DNA of 64,000 nucleotides from Chthoniobacterales bacterium. GTDB taxonomy: Bacteria > Verrucomicrobiota > Verrucomicrobiia > Chthoniobacterales > UBA10450. The stretch is from contig DATENU010000020.1 of assembly GCA_035274845.1 (NCBI GenBank), forward strand, positions 186,001 to 250,000, in the 5' to 3' direction. Below, in pieces: positions 30,443-38,161 of this stretch (the stretch's first letter is position 1; each line of letters starts with the position of its first letter). The notes beneath the pieces are model-generated. The model was not told the DNA's origin and ran no database searches. It was given only the letters and a program-made list of their open reading frames with translations. Made by a program: the position numbers and the translations under genes.

Positions 30443-30576
30443 GTGATCTGTGTAGAAGTCCACTCCCGTCGCTAGGGACTGGCCGAACCTTAGCCCGGCG
30501 TCATAACAATATGGGGAGCTGCTAGGGGCCAGAGCTTGATATCGTCAACTTAGCTGGCAACGATTTCTTTCATTCG

Positions 30577-30770
30577 TTGGCTTTTACTTCGTGCGCCTCA
30601 TGCAAACTGTGCGGTGGCAGCGCTAACACGCACGGGAATGTTCCAGCGCTCACCGCGATCATCAGCAGCAAGCCCAGGCGAAATCCACCGACGGTGGCGG
30701 CTAAAACGAAGACGCCGACGCCGAGGGCGACGCCAGCTCTAGTTGCGGTCGGCGGAAGTCGGTGTGACTA
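30577..30770 (-). pseudogene. Small membrane-protein-like frame, possible remnant (copy 1)
   Basis: The gap 30443-30811 has no complete gene. On the minus strand an open frame without a good start reads VFVLAATVGGFRLGLLLMIA followed by VSAGTFPCVLALPPHSLHEAHEV and stops near 30575. A diverged, interrupted relative lies at 31900-32100 (GLLSMIAVSAG ... FTCVLALPAHSLHSAREL). The two copies flank the membrane protein gene 30812-31714 in the same orientation. Nature unknown. Confidence 0.4.
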
Positions 30771-30811
30771 CCTCTGATCTAAGCGGCGGATGCTTGCTGC
30801 TGTGGTCCGCG

Positions 30812-31714
30812 TTATCGGCTCATAGTCGTGCCATAGCGCGCGCGTTCGGCCTCAGACAAGCGATCATAGTAATCGCTAAAAGATTTATCCGTGTACCAGC
30901 TCGGATACCGACCGCTCCGGATGTAGTTGGCTGATTTAGCGGCGGTATACACGCCAAAGAAGAGCAACATCGAAAGAAGCGTGCCGACAGCGCTGCGCAC
31001 GAACTTCGCAGCAGCTAAACGTTTCGACTGCGGGCGCCACACGGAAACCGTGACGATTACGACGCCAAGCCCGAACAGCAACATGCCGAATCCGACCGAG
31101 ACTCGCGTTCCGATGTACGTGACGAATCCCGTGCCGCTCGCAAGCACAGGGTATGGATACTCACTCGCGTCCTGAGAAACACCTTTTAGGTCGACATCCA
31201 GTTCAAAATGCTCGTATCCCGTTAGCAATTCCGGTGATTCTAGTGTCGCCTTAATAGCGAAGCCATCGTTGCGTTCGATCGCGGCATCACTTGCGACGTG
31301 GAGGTCAATGCTGCTCCCGCGCGGTGTCGCAGTGATCGCCAACTGCGGCCGGCTGGATGCAATGACTTCAGCGCTCTTGATAACGACTGGAGCGTCCGTG
31401 GTAAGACGAAACCCGTTTGTACTCGAGATGTCTCTTGCTGAGAACGACTTGTCACTGCCATTCCAGACGACGACTCTAACAACATACGTTCTCGCAACGT
31501 CCTTTGTTAGCAGAGGGTATATATCCGAATGGCGCACCGTATTTCGTGGCCCCCAAACCGGACCGTGACTGTAAGCTAGCCCTTCGACGGTCATCGGCCG
31601 CAGCAGTGCGGAAAAGACCGCGACAACGAAGACCCCACAACTGATCAGATTTGCACCGAGCGCGATTCGTCCGAGAAGGTCTAATTCTTTAATCTGATGC
31701 CACAGCTTGGCCAC
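30812..31714 (-). CDS. Membrane protein of unknown function
   Basis: 300 aa from GTG at 31714. One transmembrane helix lies near 15-38 and two near 210-230 and 245-262. Between them is an extracytoplasmic domain (about 50-200) of mostly beta character, ending in DLKGVSQDASEYPYPVL. I recognise no family. It is convergent with the HD/GHKL gene and flanked by related short sequences (30577-30770, 31900-32100). It may belong to the same accessory block. Confidence 0.65.
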   Translation of the reverse strand: MAKLWHQIKELDLLGRIALGANLISCGVFVVAVFSALLRPMTVEGLAYSHGPVWGPRNTVRHSDIYPLLTKDVARTYVVRVVVWNGSDKSFSARDISSTNGFRLTTDAPVVIKSAEVIASSRPQLAITATPRGSSIDLHVASDAAIERNDGFAIKATLESPELLTGYEHFELDVDLKGVSQDASEYPYPVLASGTGFVTYIGTRVSVGFGMLLFGLGVVIVTVSVWRPQSKRLAAAKFVRSAVGTLLSMLLFFGVYTAAKSANYIRSGRYPSWYTDKSFSDYYDRLSEAERARYGTTMSR

Positions 31715-31899
31715 GGCGCTACTCTCGCATCACCCGGTGCTGAGGCAAAGTGGTGGACGAGGGAAGCCGGGCCGGGGTCGCGTGTAAACATTTGACATTT
31801 GGTGGTGCAAGGGGCGCTTCCGAGGAAATGTTAGATGTTTAGACGTGCCCCTTTCCTTCCGCTCACGTTTTCTTTCCCGTCGCAGCTTACTAATCGAGC

Positions 31900-32100
31900 G
31901 CGTTGAGTTCGCGCGCGCTGTGAAGACTGTGCGCTGGCAGCGCCAGCACACACGTGAACGTTACGCTCCCTGGCGCTAGACGTTCGAGAATGCGTGCCCG
32001 TTATAGATGTCGCTTCGCGACGGAACACCCGGCGCTCACTGCGATCATGGACAACAGGCCGACAGCAAAAGCTGAAAACCTGAAACGCTGAACTACTGCG
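31900..32100 (-). pseudogene. Interrupted relative of the 30577-30770 small frame (copy 2)
   Basis: The gap 31715-32215 has no intact gene. The minus strand encodes AFAVGLLSMIAVSAG and, after about 60 bp of unrelated sequence (TAGCGCCAGGG to CCGGGTG), resumes as VTFTCVLALPAHSLHSAREL in another frame. These segments match copy 1. The left part (31805-31860) has inverted AAGGGGCGCTTCC/GTGCCCCTTTCC sequence. Evidence is my own alignment only. Confidence 0.4.
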
Positions 32101-32215
32101 ACGGTTTCCTGAGCAGCGACGTTGTTAGAAGGAAGAGGAACGCTGCATCGCTGGTGTGGGCGACATTTCGCCGGCCAGCACTCGACCATTCCGAGCAAAT
32201 CGCGGAGGATTGGGC

Positions 32216-32596
32216 ATGATCGATCACGTCATTATCACCGTCAGCGACCTCGACCGGAGCAAAGCTTTTTACGAGCGGGCGCTCGCGCCGCTGGGGATGA
32301 CGGCGACGCCGGAGTTTCCCTGGGGCCCGATACAAGCGCGCGGCGTTGGGTTGGGAGGCGAGGATAAGGAGTTTTTTATAGTCGAAGGTTCGCGAATCCG
32401 GCCGCCGATCCACGTTGCGTTCCGGGCTGCGACCCGGGCGGAGGTGAGGGAGTTCCACAGAGAGGCTCTGGCCGCGGGCGGTGGGGACAACGGCGCGCCA
32501 GCGCTCAGCCCTGAACATCATGCTGACTATTTCTCGGCCTATGTCTTCGATCCCGACGGCCATAACATCGAAGCAGTGTGCCACGAGCCGGAATAA
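32216..32596 (+). CDS. VOC (glyoxalase/bleomycin-resistance-like) protein
   Basis: 126 aa. Opens with IDHVIITVSDLDRSKAFYERALAPLGM, the VOC family first beta-alpha unit, and closes with AYVFDPDGHNIEAVCHE, the second metal-binding-type half. Metal-ligand candidates are H4 and E122. ATG at 32216 has GGAGG ten bases upstream. Substrate unknown. Confidence 0.85.
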   Translation: MIDHVIITVSDLDRSKAFYERALAPLGMTATPEFPWGPIQARGVGLGGEDKEFFIVEGSRIRPPIHVAFRAATRAEVREFHREALAAGGGDNGAPALSPEHHADYFSAYVFDPDGHNIEAVCHEPE

Positions 32597-32694
32597 CGCG
32601 CGTGCCCGACACAACGAAATTCCGGCGACACAAATAGAGGCGCGGCGTCAAGGCGGACCATTTTCCTGTTGCGCCGGAGCCTTGGCGAAGGCGG

Positions 32695-32860
32695 ATGCTC
32701 CATGTGCGGCCCTCACTTTTGTTCCATGAAGATCACCGAGGATGTCCGCAAATTCGCCGCAGAGCAGGTGATAGCGGAAGACAAAGCTCTCGAATCAGGA
32801 CTGCAGGAAAAAAGGAAAGAATTCGTCGAGACCGGTGCCGAGCTCTACTCGAAGGTGTAG
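32695..32860 (+). pseudogene. ThiC C-terminal fragment, copy 3 (retains Fe-S cysteines)
   Basis: From about 32697 the frame reads [20 protein letters not shown], then [34 protein letters not shown] and stop. This aligns with the last 56 residues of ThiC including the CxxCxxxxC cluster motif. It is preceded in frame by GRRSLGEGG-like repeat sequence (CGGAGCCTTGGCGAAGGCGG). It cannot be an enzyme alone. It is diverged from both the intact 3' end and copy 2. Its stop codon sits in a GTAGC hairpin (32856-32890). Confidence 0.8.
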
Positions 32861-32890
32861 CGGCGGGTGTCACCACCCGCAGAAGCTACC
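32856..32890. repeat. TGTAGC...GCTACC hairpin repeat
   Basis: TGTAGCGGCGGGTGTCACCA followed by CCCGCAGAAGCTACC. A short member of the TGTAG family that supplies the stop codon of the third thiC fragment. Confidence 0.6.
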
Positions 32891-32909
32891 TCGTCTCGGG
32901 TCGATGCCG

Positions 32910-34118
32910 TTAAATGCCGCCTATTTGTCCGCGAAATTCATCCATTAGCTGCAAAATCCCTTCCCGAGTCGCAAACACTTCCTGGCGTGCTTCGGTGCTA
33001 ATCTCGGGGGGCAGCAACCCCTTCGCCACCACTGCTGACAAAGCGGCCTGCGCTTTGTGAAGGTGATCCAACGCGCGTTTCAGATAGGCGACTGTGAGGG
33101 CGGGGTCGTGAAAGCCTTGGCCGCGCGCAATCCCGTTCAACGCACCGGCCAGCTTTACGCTCGTCGTCTGAAATTCGAAAACGAATGCGTCGAGGTCGTC
33201 CCTCACCTCGTCGTCGTTTAACTCCTCAACCACACGGTGAAATTTCATCGCGGCTTCGAAGGCCCGATGCTGGAGCGGATGACGCAGGTCGCCGCTTTCG
33301 GTCCGAATCCAATCAATTCCTTCGCGATGCCGGTCGGGCTCGGGTTCAGGTTCGGCCAGCGCTTCTTCGCAGGCACGATTCATTTCATCGATCCGCCGTT
33401 CTTGTTCTTCAGCTTCCTCTTCTCCGAGCTCGCGTTCCCAGCCCATCTCCCGGGCGATTACGGCGTCGGCTTCGTCCGAATCGCCGTATTTCTCGAGTAA
33501 CTCCCCGTATTTCTCCGTGCGGGCGTCCGATTCTTTGAGAAAGCGCTCGTAATCGTGCTCGTCCCACGGCTGCTCGTGTTCCTTCTGCCCGCGCTTATGG
33601 TGTTCGATCGCATCGGTTAGTCTTTGCAGAAACGTCCCCATCGCCCTCGCAACGTCACGCGCGCGTTGTTCGTTTTCTTCCGGAGTCAGCTTCCATTGCG
33701 GCGGAGAAATCGTCAGATGATAATCTGTGCTCTCTATTACGACACGGCCATTCGTTTCACTGAACCACTCCAGATATAAGGAATTCGCCACATGCTCCGG
33801 CGGTTTCTCACCGTGCTTCGACATCGCGTAAGCCTCCTCAACAGAAACGTCGAGAACACGCGCTTTACGCGAGGCAGTGAGATCGCCGACCATACCCTGT
33901 TGGTGTCGCGAAATCCTTTCGAGGCCTGGATCGGCAAAGCGGCGCCCGCGGTTGCTGAAGGTGAGCAGGCAGCCGGCGAGATCTGGATGCGCGTTGCCGT
34001 TCAATTCGAGCAGAATCGGCTCCGGCTGACCCTCCAACCAGATCTTGCCTCGGACAATTCCTTTGGAGCGATTATCGATCTCGCCAGCGACCACGTTATC
34101 GTGAATCCGGAGGGCCAT
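32910..34118 (-). CDS. Acidic hypothetical protein
   Basis: 402 aa from ATG at 34118 (MALRIHDN); a TTG seven codons upstream lies in a GGCTACGG repeat. The N-terminal 100 residues look beta-rich. Residues of about 140-265 are strongly charged helices (ELGEEEAEEQERRIDEMNRA). The C-terminal 120 residues are helical (FHRVVEELNDDEVRDDLDAF ... KALDHLHKAQ). No family is recognised. No signal peptide; presumably cytoplasmic. Confidence 0.7.
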   Translation of the reverse strand: MALRIHDNVVAGEIDNRSKGIVRGKIWLEGQPEPILLELNGNAHPDLAGCLLTFSNRGRRFADPGLERISRHQQGMVGDLTASRKARVLDVSVEEAYAMSKHGEKPPEHVANSLYLEWFSETNGRVVIESTDYHLTISPPQWKLTPEENEQRARDVARAMGTFLQRLTDAIEHHKRGQKEHEQPWDEHDYERFLKESDARTEKYGELLEKYGDSDEADAVIAREMGWERELGEEEAEEQERRIDEMNRACEEALAEPEPEPDRHREGIDWIRTESGDLRHPLQHRAFEAAMKFHRVVEELNDDEVRDDLDAFVFEFQTTSVKLAGALNGIARGQGFHDPALTVAYLKRALDHLHKAQAALSAVVAKGLLPPEISTEARQEVFATREGILQLMDEFRGQIGGI

Positions 34119-34162
34119 GCGCAATTCGACCGTAGCCAAGGGCGCGGCCCGAAGGCGAGCCT

Positions 34163-34193
34163 CCTTTCACGGCGACACAGCGCCGTGGCTACA
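34163..34193. repeat. Half of a CACGGC...CTACA repeat
   Basis: TTTCACGGCGACACAGCGCC followed by GTGGCTACA matches the right half of the element at 23754-23833 (TTTCACGGCGGCCGAGCGCC). It lies in the divergent promoter region between the acidic protein and the VOC gene. Confidence 0.6.
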
Positions 34194-34243
34194 GCATAAT
34201 GCTTTCAACTCGACACACGTCACCTTGAACGGAAGGAGAAATC

Positions 34244-34621
34244 ATGTTGGAAAACAGTAAGGCTTTCAGCGGATTCGCAGCGCCCGATATTGCCAAAGTA
34301 AAAGCGTTTTTTACCGAAACGCTGGGACTGAAGACCAGCGAAGATCACGGTCTGCTCATTTTGCATCTCGCGGGTGGAAACAATGTTCTCATTTATCCGA
34401 AGCCAAACCACGTTCCCGCGACGTTCACCGTGCTAAATTTTCCCGTCGACGATGTCGATCGTGCCGTGGACGAACTGAAGCGGCGCGGAGTCCGCTTCGA
34501 ACATTACGACCAGGGGGATCTGAAGACGGACGAAAAAGGAATCATGCGCGGAAACGGCCCCACCATCGCCTGGTTCACAGACCCGGCCGGTAATATTTTG
34601 TCAGTCCTTAAGCCAGAATGA
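34244..34621 (+). CDS. VOC-family protein
   Basis: 125 aa with the two-module VOC layout: [20 protein letters not shown] at the start and [17 protein letters not shown] at the end. The first-strand metal ligand position is not an obvious His, so a metal-binding role is unclear. A ribosome site GGAAGGAG lies 8 bp before ATG 34244. Substrate unknown; a second VOC gene lies 1.6 kb upstream but is only distantly similar. Confidence 0.85.
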   Translation: MLENSKAFSGFAAPDIAKVKAFFTETLGLKTSEDHGLLILHLAGGNNVLIYPKPNHVPATFTVLNFPVDDVDRAVDELKRRGVRFEHYDQGDLKTDEKGIMRGNGPTIAWFTDPAGNILSVLKPE

Positions 34622-34747
34622 TCCTCGACTCGGCGCTGTAGCTTCCGCTGTCTCCAGCGGACTTTATTCCGCACCCCTTGGTTTTAGCCTTCGCCGCGCC
34701 GCCGCGAAAGCCTTGACAGACGGAATGCGAAATGCCGAGGCTTGGGT

Positions 34748-35635
34748 ATGAAGGTTCCCCCCGGATTCCTAGCTACCGCTGTCGCCTGCTCCGCCTCCTA
34801 CTTCCTGATCTGCAGTGTCGCGGCAGAGCAGAATGATCCTCCAGCCGTCGCTCCGCCGGCAGAAAAACAACCGCCGCCTCTGCTCCTGGCAAATGTGTGG
34901 AACCCGTCCATCGATCCGACCGGCTGGTGGATGAGCGAAAAATACGATGGCCTCCGCGCCTTTTGGGATGGCCAAAAGTTATGGACCCGGAACGGCAATC
35001 TCATTCACGCGCCGGATTACTTTCTTGCCGAATTGCCGCGCGACATCGCGTTGGACGGCGAGTTATGGATTGGCCACGGGAAATTCGAAGAGACCGCCAG
35101 CATAGTGCGTTCACAAACGCCGGATGACCGCTGGAAACGCATTCACTATATGGTGTTCGATGCTCCGCGGATGAAACGCACTTTTGAACAGCGAATGGAA
35201 TTCCTGCGCGCGACGGTTTCGGAAGGAAACCAGTTCGTTCGGGTCGTGGCGCAGGAACGCTGCCAGGGACCGGCTCAACTCCTGGCCGAGCGCGATCGCG
35301 TCGTCCGGGAGGGGGGTGAAGGATTGATGTTGCGCCAGCCGGAGTCGCTTTACGAACCGCGCCGCTCGCCCACCTTGCTCAAGGTCAAGCCTTACGATGA
35401 TGCCGAAGCCACGGTCGTTGCGCACGAACACGGCACCGGAAAATTCGCCGGCAAACTCGGAGCCCTTCGTGTGCGGACTGACGATGGCCGTGAATTTTCG
35501 ATCGGCACCGGCCTGACCGACGCCGACCGCGAATCGCCACCGCCGGTAGGAGCGGTCATCACCTATCGATTCCAGGGATTGACCGCCAAAGGCCTGCCGA
35601 GGTTCCCTGCCTATCTGCGCGTCCGCCGCGATTGA
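34748..35635 (+). CDS. Minimal ATP-dependent DNA ligase with signal peptide (Lig E-like)
   Basis: 295 aa. A signal-like N terminus (MKVPPGFLATAVACSASYFL, then ICSVAAE) precedes a Pro-rich linker. Nucleotidyltransferase motif I is EKYDGLRA, with the adenylated lysine near residue 65. Motif Ia is near TRNG, motif III is in HYMVFDAP, motif IV is EGGEGLMLR, and motif V is LLKVKPYDDAEATV. A small OB domain ends the protein. Size and leader match the Lig E class, thought to act in the periplasm on incoming DNA. ATG at 34748 is used rather than TTG at 34742. Confidence 0.9.
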   Translation: MKVPPGFLATAVACSASYFLICSVAAEQNDPPAVAPPAEKQPPPLLLANVWNPSIDPTGWWMSEKYDGLRAFWDGQKLWTRNGNLIHAPDYFLAELPRDIALDGELWIGHGKFEETASIVRSQTPDDRWKRIHYMVFDAPRMKRTFEQRMEFLRATVSEGNQFVRVVAQERCQGPAQLLAERDRVVREGGEGLMLRQPESLYEPRRSPTLLKVKPYDDAEATVVAHEHGTGKFAGKLGALRVRTDDGREFSIGTGLTDADRESPPPVGAVITYRFQGLTAKGLPRFPAYLRVRRD

Positions 35636-35805
35636 ATCAGCGACTGTAGCCGTGTTGGACGCGCCCCTCCTGTAGCGGCGGTCTACCCGTCGCGCCGTAG
35701 CCAGGCGAAGGAGGATGACCGTCGAATCTGCGACGAACTTTTCCTTAAGTACGCCGCCCTCTTCTGATACAACACGTCACACGTCACACGTCCCTTGCCC
35801 CTGAT

Positions 35806-36435
35806 ATGAACAAAGCGATGCGTTTTCTTCCCCGGTTTCTCGCCGCGATTCAGGTCCTGCTGGCCATCGGCGCAACCAGCGCTGGCGAGATTCGCGAGTT
35901 CGATGTGAAAACGACCGAGCGGCTGGGCAACGAGCTTGTCAGGGTAAGTAAGCGCGCTGACCGCGGGTTCGCCACGCCCGCAAAGAAGCACGGAAGAGAA
36001 ACCGCCATCGCGGCCGTCCGCGATCGACTCTACGACCAGGTCCGGTACGATTATGCGGTCTTGGACGATCCCGCTGGCAGCGGCTTTCTGGTCTACGCCC
36101 TCGCCATTCAAAAGAAGAAAGGCGGCATCACAACGGGAGGTCATTATCGGGTAACGACATCCGCTGACGGCACGGTCGCGAAGCGTGTCGATCTGCTATC
36201 TCAACTGATCGAACAGCCGAAACCAGCCGTGGGAAACAGCTTCGCTGCCCTGGTCATTGCGCAAGTTGAAGCCCAACATCCGGTCGAGACCTGGATTTAC
36301 ACCAGCGATCTTTATCACCTGCCAATATTCATAGCCACGATGGACAAATCTTTCTGGCGAATCGCGAACGGGACAATTCACAAGTTCACGAAGGCTGAGC
36401 TCGAAAAATTGGAATCCGCAGGGAAAAAGAAATGA
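35806..36435 (+). CDS. Secreted hypothetical protein, tandem paralogue A
   Basis: 209 aa with a signal peptide (MRFLPRFLAAIQVLLAIGATSAG from the second Met). The mature start EIREFDVKTTERLGNEL is nearly repeated by the next gene (EIREFDVKTLQRLGNEL), as are RETAIAAVRDRL and YDYAVLDDP..SGFLVYAL. No known family. Stop and next start overlap (ATGA at 36432), so the pair is co-translated and arose by tandem duplication. Product presumably periplasmic or extracellular. Confidence 0.75.
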   Translation: MNKAMRFLPRFLAAIQVLLAIGATSAGEIREFDVKTTERLGNELVRVSKRADRGFATPAKKHGRETAIAAVRDRLYDQVRYDYAVLDDPAGSGFLVYALAIQKKKGGITTGGHYRVTTSADGTVAKRVDLLSQLIEQPKPAVGNSFAALVIAQVEAQHPVETWIYTSDLYHLPIFIATMDKSFWRIANGTIHKFTKAELEKLESAGKKK

Positions 36436-37061
36436 AACGGTTTGCGGTTTTCATCATCTGCTTCCTGACGAGCGTTGAAGCATTGGCCGGCGAGATTCGC
36501 GAGTTCGACGTCAAGACATTACAGCGCCTTGGGAATGAACTAACGCGCGTCATCCAGACACCGGACCGCGGCGCAACCACGGCCGAGCGCAAACGAGCCA
36601 GGGAAACCGCGATCAATGCCCTCCGCGGCCGCCTCTTTAGTATCCGCTACGACTATGTCGTGCTCGACGACCCCGATAAGAGCGGCTTTCTGGTTTACGC
36701 GATCGGCTCGAGCGGCAAACCCGGGCAGTTCGTCCTCGCGGGTCATCGCCGCGTCACCATCTCGGCCGATGGCAGGAGGGCCGAGCGGGTCGACGCCCTT
36801 TCCCAGACGTTAATGATCGGCGACCCGCGTCGCGATACGCCCAAGGGCACTACCCCCGCGGCCGCCTATATGAATCAAATTGTGAGCAACAAGCCCGTGG
36901 AGACGCTCATTTACATCGCTCATCTGATGAAGCAGCCAATCTTTGTCGGCACACCGGACGGCCGCGTCTGGAAAGTCACGGGACGAGGAATGTCGATCGA
37001 CACCACCAAGCCCGGGGACACTTCCCCCGCCGCCGCCGCTCACAAGGTCTTTGGCCGATGA
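36432..37061 (+). CDS. Secreted hypothetical protein, tandem paralogue B
   Basis: 209 aa with signal peptide MKRFAVFIICFLTSVEALAG. Conserved with paralogue A across REFDVKTLQRLGNELTRV, RARETAINALRGRL, YDYVVLDDPDKSGFLVYAIG and HRRVTISADG. The C-terminal third diverges (KPVETLIYIAHLMKQPIFVG versus HPVETWIYTSDLYHLPIFIA). Function unknown; co-translated with A. Confidence 0.75.
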   Translation: MKRFAVFIICFLTSVEALAGEIREFDVKTLQRLGNELTRVIQTPDRGATTAERKRARETAINALRGRLFSIRYDYVVLDDPDKSGFLVYAIGSSGKPGQFVLAGHRRVTISADGRRAERVDALSQTLMIGDPRRDTPKGTTPAAAYMNQIVSNKPVETLIYIAHLMKQPIFVGTPDGRVWKVTGRGMSIDTTKPGDTSPAAAAHKVFGR

Positions 37062-37080
37062 TGAATCGGAATAAAGGAAA

Positions 37081-37262
37081 GTGAGGTGACGTGAGACGAG
37101 TGACGTGACCTGTAGCGGCGGTCTCAGACCGTCGAACCGCAGCCGTCGGATCGGCGCACTCTCGGCAAGGAAAGTGACCTGTGACGAGTGACCAGTGACA
37201 TGTTGATCAAGCGGTGCGAAATCTGATAAATCTTCTCGGTTCTCTTCACGTCACACGACACT
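37081..37262. repeat. GTGACGA micro-repeats around a TGTAGC element
   Basis: The 208-bp gap holds GTGAGGTGACGTGAGACGAG, then a TGTAGCGGCGGTCTCAGACC element from 37111 to about 37170, then GTGACCTGTGACGAGTGACC and CTTCACGTCACACGACAC. No gene. The same combination recurs at about 35645-35795. Confidence 0.75.
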
Positions 37263-37269
37263 TCTCCCT

Positions 37270-38046
37270 ATGCATAAGACCGCATCGCGCCAAGAGTGGC
37301 TCACAGCACGCCTTGAGCTGCTCAAGAAAGAAAAGGAACACACCCACCGTAGCGACGAACTCGCGAAGCAACGTCAGGAACTCCCCTGGGTCCGGATCGA
37401 CAAGGAATACCGGTTCGACACGACAGAGGGCACCAATTCGCTCGCCGACCTCTTCCGAGAAAACTCCCAACTCCTCATTTACCACTTCATGTTCGGCCCC
37501 GATTACACCGCCGGCTGCCCCGCCTGTTCTGCCATCGCCGACGGCTTCAACGGCATCACCGTCCATCTCGCGAACCACGACGTCATGCTCTGGGCGGTGT
37601 CGCGCGCCCCGCTCGCAAAGCTCCAGGCCTACAAGCAGCGGATGGGTTGGAGTTTTCCGTGGGCCTCGTCATTCGGCACCGACTTCAACTACGACTTCAG
37701 TTCCTCGTTCACCGAGGAGCAGGAGCGCGAAGGCGTCGAATACAATTACCGGAAAGAGCCGCCCTACGAGCCCCCCAAAGATCCCGACAGCGGTGCCGTC
37801 ATGTTCGCCAAAATGAGCGGAACCGACCACGCGCACTATACGCGCGAGGCCCCTGGCATGAGCGCGTTTGCCCTCGAGAACGGCGTCGTCTACCACACCT
37901 ACTCCGCCTACGCCCGCGGCCTCGACGCCCTGTGGAGCATGTATCAGTGGCTTGATCGCGCTCCGAAGGGGCGCAACGAGGAAGGCTTGTGGTTTCGTCG
38001 GCACGACGAATACGGGTCGGGCGCTCAGACCACCGGCTGTTGCTAA
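37270..38046 (+). CDS. DUF899 family (thioredoxin-like fold) protein
   Basis: 258 aa. Typical DUF899 features are the N-terminal SRQEWLTARLELLKKEKEHT, LPWVRIDKEYRFDT, LLIYHFMFGPDYTAGCPACS with a CPAC pair, VMLWAVSRAPLAKLQAYKQR and the terminal WLDRAPKGRNE. The family is predicted thioredoxin-like and is common in soil bacteria and actinomycetes. The CPAC cysteines suggest redox activity but this is untested. ATG at 37270. Confidence 0.9.
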   Translation: MHKTASRQEWLTARLELLKKEKEHTHRSDELAKQRQELPWVRIDKEYRFDTTEGTNSLADLFRENSQLLIYHFMFGPDYTAGCPACSAIADGFNGITVHLANHDVMLWAVSRAPLAKLQAYKQRMGWSFPWASSFGTDFNYDFSSSFTEEQEREGVEYNYRKEPPYEPPKDPDSGAVMFAKMSGTDHAHYTREAPGMSAFALENGVVYHTYSAYARGLDALWSMYQWLDRAPKGRNEEGLWFRRHDEYGSGAQTTGCC

Positions 38047-38161
38047 CAACCGGGGACGCCCCTATGAACGCTCGTTCCCCCCGGCAAATCGCGGAATTCA
38101 CTAACTCGTTTTTGCGAAGGTTCACGCACCCAGCGTTTTGGCCGAGTGATTGGTAACGGCC

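Noticed and set aside
32695-32860. Independent small Fe-S protein gene (CxxCxxxxC)
   Set aside because: The whole segment aligns with the ThiC C terminus, so a thiC remnant is the better explanation.
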